NCBI GenBank assembly: GCA_002408105.1
Contig: DHQM01000097.1
Span: 1-10,870 of the forward strand
Direction: 5' to 3'
Length of the DNA: 10,870 bases
From: Gammaproteobacteria bacterium UBA5338
Lineage (GTDB): Bacteria > Pseudomonadota > Gammaproteobacteria > Pseudomonadales > UBA5862
In this document: positions 6,947 through 10,870 of the stretch, one piece after another
How the letters are laid out: each line of letters starts with the position of its first letter
Numbering within the stretch: the stretch's first letter is position 1
The notes under the pieces: model-generated
Databases searched by the model: none
What the model saw: only the letters and a program-made list of their open reading frames with translations
Told to the model about the DNA's origin: nothing
Program-made: the position numbers and the translations under genes

Positions 6947-7263
6947 GCGTCGTCCTTGAGCATCCGCTCGGCTTCAAGAATTTTTTCAGCGACCTTGGGG
7001 CTGTCGACTTCGTATTCGGCTGTGGCGATCTGATGGCGCAATTGGTCCACCACATCCAGACGCACGGGGTCTCCAGCCTGAATTGCCTGCTGAAGGCGCT
7101 GCAGTGTTTGTGCGTGGTCGCTGAGTTCGACTTGGGTGTCGGGGGCGGCCGCGCCGGGTGCAGTCCCAGGCTTTGATCCGTCGTTCGGTGTGCTGGGAGT
7201 GCCACGTGACCGCGATGCCCGCTCGTGCCGACTGCCGCCGATTGGCGGGATATCAATGCTCAT
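6943..7263 (-). CDS. flgM: FlgM, anti-sigma-28 factor
   Basis: FlgM binds FliA (sigma-28) and blocks late flagellar genes until it is exported through the completed hook. The 106-residue product has a disordered N-terminal part rich in Ser, Pro, Gly and Arg (1-42). The conserved sigma-binding region follows, from VELSDHAQ (45-52) to YEVDSPKVAEKILEAERML (84-102). The frame is open much further upstream, to 7518, but that would run into flgA. The ATG at 7263 has AGGA 6 nt before it and lies downstream of a sigma-28 promoter, which fixes the start. FlgM therefore probably controls its own promoter, a familiar feedback loop. Confidence 0.93.
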   Translation of the reverse strand: MSIDIPPIGGSRHERASRSRGTPSTPNDGSKPGTAPGAAAPDTQVELSDHAQTLQRLQQAIQAGDPVRLDVVDQLRHQIATAEYEVDSPKVAEKILEAERMLKDDA

Positions 7264-7319
7264 GTTCGATCCTGGTTTCCCGTGGGGACGGCTGTTGCCC
7301 CAATCAGTTGATACCGACT

Positions 7320-7346
7320 GTAGCGGCAGCATGAGCGCGTTCTTGA
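7320..7346 (-). promoter_or_regulatory. Sigma-28 (FliA) promoter of flgM-flgN-ycgR
   Basis: On the minus strand, TCAA (7343-7346) and GCCGCTAC (7320-7327) are separated by exactly 15 bp. The FliA consensus is TAAA or TCAA, N15, GCCGATAA, so the -10 matches at 6 of 8 bases and the spacing is perfect. It lies in the 100-bp gap between flgA and flgM, with a predicted leader of about 50 nt. Confidence 0.75.
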
Positions 7347-7363
7347 ATACCAGGAGACGGCCA

Positions 7364-8080
7364 TCAATACAGCGCCACTTCGACTTGCCGGTCACCGACC
7401 ACGCGTGCGTACACCACCCGGTCTGACCCTGCACTGCGGATTCGGACCTGATCGCCCTCGCCCCCGTTCGAGAGTGCCACCCCTGTACCAGTGATCTGCA
7501 TCGCGCCCTGCTGGGCAAGGATGAGCACTTCGTCGCCCCGCTTGACCAGCGTGGGTTGTTGAATCAATCCACCGCTGAGGGGTTCCTGGGCGTTGATATT
7601 GCGCCGAGCAATGGCCCCAATGACGGCATCCAGATCCCGGAAATAGCCACTGGGCAGCCGAGAGATGTCGTGTTCAACCTGTTGCAGGTGCGCGGCGGTC
7701 AGTGGGGTGCCGCGTGCAATGGGGCCCTTCGCCACCACGACGTGAAGGTACCGGCGCACCTCCACTGGAACAATCAATGACCAGGTTTTGGGCGCTGCGC
7801 AGTGGGCACGAACGAACAGCCGCCCCTGGGCGGTGGAGCGGGAAATCTGGGTCTCGATGGGTGTGGCGCAGGGGCTGAGACTGAGCCGCGGATCCAGCGC
7901 AGTGACGCTGACTTCGAACCGTCCGGGGCCAGTGGCAGCGTGCGCCATCGCTGCTTGACGTACCGCGTCTTGGATGTCTACGAGAACGCCGCCCGCGGAC
8001 ACTGCGGGCAGCCAACAGGCTGCGAGCAGCGCAAGCGAGCGTTTGGCATGGGTGCTAAGAAGGGATGACCAAAGAATCAT
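7364..8080 (-). CDS. flgA: FlgA, periplasmic chaperone for P-ring assembly
   Basis: FlgA helps FlgI assemble the flagellar P ring in the periplasm. The 238-residue product starts with a basic n-region (HAKR, 11-14) and a hydrophobic stretch, ending in AVSA, so signal peptidase I cleavage after residue 29 is likely. LAAC at 19-22 resembles a lipobox, but I consider it incidental. A family-typical pair of cysteines follows (C71 in LSPCATP, C94 in RAHCAAPK). The SAF/ChapFlgA domain spans from about 112 to the end, including VAKGPIARGTPLT (116-128), RNINAQEPLS (160-169) and VKRGDEVLILAQQG (179-192). The ATG at 8080 has only a weak GAG upstream. The gene diverges from cheV across a 186-bp promoter region. 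Confidence 0.93.
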   Translation of the reverse strand: MILWSSLLSTHAKRSLALLAACWLPAVSAGGVLVDIQDAVRQAAMAHAATGPGRFEVSVTALDPRLSLSPCATPIETQISRSTAQGRLFVRAHCAAPKTWSLIVPVEVRRYLHVVVAKGPIARGTPLTAAHLQQVEHDISRLPSGYFRDLDAVIGAIARRNINAQEPLSGGLIQQPTLVKRGDEVLILAQQGAMQITGTGVALSNGGEGDQVRIRSAGSDRVVYARVVGDRQVEVALY

Positions 8081-8200
8081 CGACTATGCTCATTCTGTGC
8101 TTGTCGCGCCGACACTGAGACGGGTCGCGGCCGTTGCATCGCCAGTGGACGTCAATGTGTTGACGCTCGGAGCGGCGAACCGGCGGTCCACTTGGACTCA

Positions 8201-8217
8201 TGCAATTATTGAACCAG
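8201..8217 (-). promoter_or_regulatory. Possible sigma-54 promoter of flgA
   Basis: The minus strand reads CTGGTTCAATAATTGCA, compared with the consensus YTGGCACGRNNNTTGCW. The GG and GC cores have the required 10-bp spacing, and TTGC is intact, but CACG is degraded to TTCA. Transcription would start near 8191, about 110 nt before the flgA ATG. A sigma-54 origin agrees with flgA being an RpoN/FleQ-class gene in Pseudomonas. Confidence 0.45.
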
Positions 8218-8266
8218 GAATGGTGTTGGCTGTTTTACAAAGGGCAAAGGTCCAGGAGACTAGGCA

Positions 8267-9220
8267 ATGGGCGGAGTTCTCGAGAGCGTCAATCAACGGA
8301 CCCAGTTGGTGGGCCAGAACCGCTTGGAGTTGTTGCTGTTTCGATTGGAAGGCGATCAGCTATACGGCATCAACGTGTTCAAGGTAAAGGAGGTGCTTCA
8401 GTGCCCTCCCTTGACCGTGGTGCCCCAGAGCAACCCTTTTGTGCGCGGTGTCGCGCACATTCGTGGCAGCACTGTACCCATCATCGACCTGAACAGCGCG
8501 ATTGGCCGCGGGCCCGCCTCCGACCTCGACCAGCACTTCGTCATCATCACCGAATACAACCTGCGGGTGCAGGGGTTTCTGGTGGCTGCCGTCGAGCGCA
8601 TCGTCAACATGAATTGGGGTGACATCCACCCACCCCCCCGAGGGGTCGGGCACGGCAACTACCTCACGGCTGTCACGGACCTCGACGGCAAGCTTGTTGA
8701 GATCATCGACGTCGAGAAAATTCTCGCCGAGGTGTCGCCAGGCTCACAGCACATCAGTGAAGGGCTGCTTTCTGCTGGCATGCTGGAACGCCATGGCACC
8801 AAGCACATCATCGTGGTCGATGACTCCAGCATCGCGCGCAAGCAGATTGTGCGTTGCATCAAGGAATTGGGCTGTGAAGCGACGACGTTCAACGACGGTC
8901 GCCAAGCCTACGACTACCTGACACAGATGGCAGCCGAGTGCGACAGCCCCTTGTCGGAACGGTTTTTGATGGTCATCTCCGACATCGAGATGCCTGAGAT
9001 GGACGGATACACCTTGACCGCCGAGATTCGGGCCAACCCGAATCTGCAGGACCTCTATGTACTCCTGCACACTTCGTTGAGCGGCGTGTTCAACAATGCG
9101 ATGGTCAAGAAAGTGGGGGCCAATGCCTTCATCGCCAAGTTTCAACCCGATGTACTGGCCGAGGCTGTGGTTGAACGCATCCAGTCTGGTCCCGACGAGC
9201 CGGTGAACGCCGTCGCCTGA
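8267..9220 (+). CDS. cheV: CheV, chemotaxis coupling protein (CheW domain plus receiver)
   Basis: This 317-residue cytoplasmic protein couples chemoreceptors to CheA and is tuned by phosphorylation. The CheW-like domain (about 17-157) shows ELLLFRLEGDQLYGINVFKVKEV-type sequence from 21 and VRGVAHIRGSTVPIIDL (59-75). The receiver domain (about 179-308) has the acidic pair D185/D186, the phospho-acceptor D239 in SDIEMPEMDG, T269 and K291, so all the residues needed for phosphorylation are present. AGGAG ends 8 nt before the ATG. The gene lies divergent from flgA and directly upstream of cheR, a typical Pseudomonas pairing. Pseudomonas cheVR is a sigma-28-class operon, but I see only a weak match upstream (TGAA, N15, GCTGTTTT at about 8210-8236). 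Confidence 0.96.
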   Translation: MGGVLESVNQRTQLVGQNRLELLLFRLEGDQLYGINVFKVKEVLQCPPLTVVPQSNPFVRGVAHIRGSTVPIIDLNSAIGRGPASDLDQHFVIITEYNLRVQGFLVAAVERIVNMNWGDIHPPPRGVGHGNYLTAVTDLDGKLVEIIDVEKILAEVSPGSQHISEGLLSAGMLERHGTKHIIVVDDSSIARKQIVRCIKELGCEATTFNDGRQAYDYLTQMAAECDSPLSERFLMVISDIEMPEMDGYTLTAEIRANPNLQDLYVLLHTSLSGVFNNAMVKKVGANAFIAKFQPDVLAEAVVERIQSGPDEPVNAVA

Positions 9221-9242
9221 CGGTGTTCGTCAGCGTACCTGA

Positions 9243-10112
9243 ATGTCCAACCACTCCGGCAGCGTGTCCAGCACTCGAATGGCGCCAGAGTTTCTCGCCT
9301 TTCGGGATTTTCTTGAGACGAGTTGCGGGATCCTCATTGGCGAAGGCAAGGAATACCTGGTCGAAAGTCGTTTGCGCAGGCTGATGGCGCAGCACGGCCT
9401 CGGTGGCCTGGATCAGCTGGTTCAGGCCCTCAATCGTCCTGGTTCACGTGCCCTACGGGCCCAGGTCATCGATGCAATGACCACCAACGAAACCAATTGG
9501 TTTCGGGATGCCCATCCCTTCCAGATCATACTCGAGCGGCTGTTGCCCGAGGCGGCCAGCACGGCGCGGCCGTTCCGAATCTGGTGCGCAGCCTGTTCGT
9601 CTGGGCAAGAGCCGTTTTCGATCAGTATGTTGATCGAGGAATACGGCCAGCAAGGCGGTCGTTTGCCTCAAGGCGTTGAAATCGTAGCGACGGACATTTC
9701 TACGGACGTGCTGGATCAGGCGCAGCAGGCAGAGTACGACCTGACCGCCATGTCGCGTGGGCTTTCTGCCAAACGCCGTCAGGCCCACTTCCTACAGGGG
9801 AGTGCGGGTCGCTTTCGTGTCCGCGACAGCATCCGAGAGCGGGTGGTCTTCCGCCACCAGAATCTCCTGGAGGGGTTTGCAAGCCTGGGTCGGTTTGATC
9901 TGGTGCTCTGTCGCAACGTGTTGATCTACTTCTCCGCCACGACCAAAGCCGACATTCTCTCCCGCATTCACCGCCAACTCCGCCCAAACGGCGTCTTGAT
10001 CCTTGGCGCCTCCGAGGCGTTGGCGCAGGCGCAGGGACTGTACCGCATGGAACGGTGCAGCCCAGGTTTGATCTACCGCGCACTTCCGGGCGTTCGAGAC
10101 CGCGCCAGCTAG
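9243..10112 (+). CDS. cheR: CheR, chemoreceptor glutamate methyltransferase
   Basis: CheR methylates glutamates of chemoreceptors using S-adenosylmethionine to set adaptation. The 289-residue product has the helical CheR_N domain (about 15-70) and then the catalytic domain. Visible landmarks are TTNETNWFRD (80-89), the SAM-binding loop IWCAACSSGQEPFS (113-126), ATDIST (149-154) and CRNVLIYF (223-230). No C-terminal tether or TPR extension is present, so it is the short form. It begins 22 bp after cheV. No obvious ribosome-binding site precedes the ATG at 9243. The ATG at residue 13 is an alternative, but it also lacks one. The stop sits in the palindrome CCAGCTAGCTGG (10105-10116). Confidence 0.96.
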   Translation: MSNHSGSVSSTRMAPEFLAFRDFLETSCGILIGEGKEYLVESRLRRLMAQHGLGGLDQLVQALNRPGSRALRAQVIDAMTTNETNWFRDAHPFQIILERLLPEAASTARPFRIWCAACSSGQEPFSISMLIEEYGQQGGRLPQGVEIVATDISTDVLDQAQQAEYDLTAMSRGLSAKRRQAHFLQGSAGRFRVRDSIRERVVFRHQNLLEGFASLGRFDLVLCRNVLIYFSATTKADILSRIHRQLRPNGVLILGASEALAQAQGLYRMERCSPGLIYRALPGVRDRAS

Positions 10113-10160
10113 CTGGTTGCCATTCGCCAACGGCAACACCTCTCCCCCTACCGTGCCGCG

Positions 10161-10180
10161 ATCGGCAACGCCTTGCCGAT
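10161..10180. repeat. 8-bp perfect stem-loop between cheR and flgB
   Basis: ATCGGCAA and TTGCCGAT flank a 4-base CGCC loop. It lies about 50 bp after the cheR stop and 50 bp before the sigma-54 promoter. It could be a cheVR terminator, although no T-run follows directly, or an upstream site for the sigma-54 activator, since it lies near -95 from the predicted start. Confidence 0.5.
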
Positions 10181-10230
10181 GTTGACCGGCCGCTGCTCTT
10201 TAATCCTATGGTTTTGAGCAGGTTATGTGG

Positions 10231-10247
10231 CTGGCATGGGCTTTGCT
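10231..10247 (+). promoter_or_regulatory. Sigma-54 (RpoN) promoter of the flgB operon
   Basis: CTGGCATGGGCTTTGCT matches the consensus YTGGCACGRNNNTTGCW at every fixed position except one (T for C). The GG and GC cores are 10 bp apart. Transcription should start near 10258, giving a leader of about 65 nt. The motif falls inside the longer frame that opens at 10227, so flgB must start later, at 10323. Confidence 0.85.
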
Positions 10248-10322
10248 CAGATGACTTCTAGTCAGTTGAACACCCCAGGCGGCACCTGTCGCACTTGCCG
10301 ACACCGGAGAGACCAGCGAACC

Positions 10323-10742
10323 ATGAGCATTTCGTTTGCCACCGCACTTGGACCCCACGCACAGGCCCTCGGCATTGGGCTCGAGCGCACACAACTGTTG
10401 GCTGCCAACATCGCCAATGCCGACACGCCAGGTTTCAAGGCCCGCGACATCGACTTTCGTCAGGCGCTTGCCGCAGTGCAGGGCTCAGAGGGCGAAGCCC
10501 GTCTTGCCGCCACCAATGCCCGCCACTTTCGCACCGGCGACAGTGGCACGAATCAGGCCTCTCGCAGTGCTGCCAGTGCTGCGCTTTACCGCCAGCCACT
10601 GCAGCCGGCGCTTGACGGCAACACCGTGGAATTGGAGCGCGAACAGGCAGAGTTCGCACAAAATGCCTTGCGCGTCCAAACCAGCTTGACCTTGCTCAAG
10701 GGCAAGTTTTCCGGTTTGGTCAAAGCGATTCGAGGGGAGTAA
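10323..10742 (+). CDS. flgB: FlgB, flagellar proximal rod protein
   Basis: FlgB forms part of the proximal rod of the flagellar basal body and is exported by the flagellar type III system without a cleaved signal. The 139-residue product carries the conserved rod/hook N-terminal motif LLAANIANADTPGFKARDIDF beginning at residue 25. It ends with the helical segment containing VELEREQAEFAQNALR and LTLLKGKFSGLVKAI, which is typical of the family. The start at 10323 is set by homology (MSISFATALG) and by the sigma-54 promoter upstream. GGAGA lies 12 nt before the ATG, slightly further than usual. It is the first gene of the flgBC... operon, with flgC starting 5 bp after its stop. Confidence 0.96.
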   Translation: MSISFATALGPHAQALGIGLERTQLLAANIANADTPGFKARDIDFRQALAAVQGSEGEARLAATNARHFRTGDSGTNQASRSAASAALYRQPLQPALDGNTVELEREQAEFAQNALRVQTSLTLLKGKFSGLVKAIRGE

Positions 10743-10747
10743 AAACG

Positions 10748-10870
10748 ATGGCTGTAACCCAAATATTCAACATTGCTGGGTCCGCCATGTCGGCCCAATC
10801 GATTCGGCTGAACACCATCGCCAGCAACCTCGCGAACGCCGAATCAGTGTCTAGCAGCGTGGACACCACC
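10748..10870 (+). CDS. flgC: FlgC, flagellar proximal rod protein, 3' end cut by window
   Basis: Only the first 41 codons are present. The N-terminus MAVTQIFNIAGSAMSAQS followed by RLNTIASNLANAES is the conserved FlgC rod motif. The ATG lies 5 bp after the flgB stop and has GGGGAG about 8 nt upstream, inside the end of flgB. The gene continues beyond the window, with flgD and flgE expected next. Confidence 0.95.
   Translation, partial: MAVTQIFNIAGSAMSAQSIRLNTIASNLANAESVSSSVDTT

Noticed and set aside
8108..8115. GCCGACAC as a sigma-28 -10 box for cheV
   Set aside because: No TAAA or TCAA element occurs at the required 15-bp spacing upstream, and it would lie about 150 bp before cheV.
10227..10322. 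32-codon N-terminal extension of flgB
   Set aside because: It contains the sigma-54 promoter, and FlgB proteins begin at the MSISFATALG-type sequence.

Overview
The window is G+C-rich, tightly packed bacterial DNA. Its flagellar gene order matches the Pseudomonas-type arrangement of gammaproteobacteria: a PilZ brake gene, flgN, flgM and flgA on one strand, then divergent cheV-cheR-flgB-flgC. The sigma-54 and sigma-28 promoter motifs fit the same group. I cannot name the genus. There are no insertion sequences, CRISPR arrays or phage genes, and base use looks even throughout.

Region 1 (3-2923, + strand) is a two-gene metabolic module. A D-2-hydroxyacid dehydrogenase of the FAD_binding_4/FAD-oxidase_C family, cut by the left window edge, overlaps by ATGA a ThDP-dependent enzyme. 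The second enzyme belongs to a family usually annotated 'acetolactate synthase large subunit', but its active-site residues look more like benzoylformate decarboxylase. A hydroxyacid to 2-oxoacid to aldehyde route is inferred.

Region 2 (2924-3324) holds a tRNA-Arg(CCT) on the minus strand. Its sigma-70-like promoter appears to lie back to back with the promoter of arsS. The two -10 boxes form the arms of a 9-bp inverted repeat.

Region 3 (3325-5675, + strand) is an arsenosugar-type operon: the radical SAM enzyme ArsS followed by two glycosyltransferase-like proteins of the TIGR04283 and TIGR04282 families. All three are closely spaced or overlapping. No ArsM methyltransferase is present in the window.

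Region 4 (5687-8080, - strand), read right to left, contains flgA (P-ring chaperone), flgM (anti-sigma-28), flgN (hook-filament junction chaperone) and a ycgR/flgZ PilZ brake. A good sigma-28 promoter lies between flgA and flgM, and a plausible sigma-54 promoter lies upstream of flgA.

Region 5 (8267-10870, + strand) contains cheV, cheR, a strong sigma-54 promoter, flgB and the first 41 codons of flgC, which runs off the right edge. The promoters fit the known flagellar hierarchy, in which sigma-54 drives basal-body genes and sigma-28 drives late genes. The most novel biology here is the arsenosugar operon and the oxidase/ThDP-enzyme pair, both known families with poorly defined substrates. 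I found no clearly new type of system.
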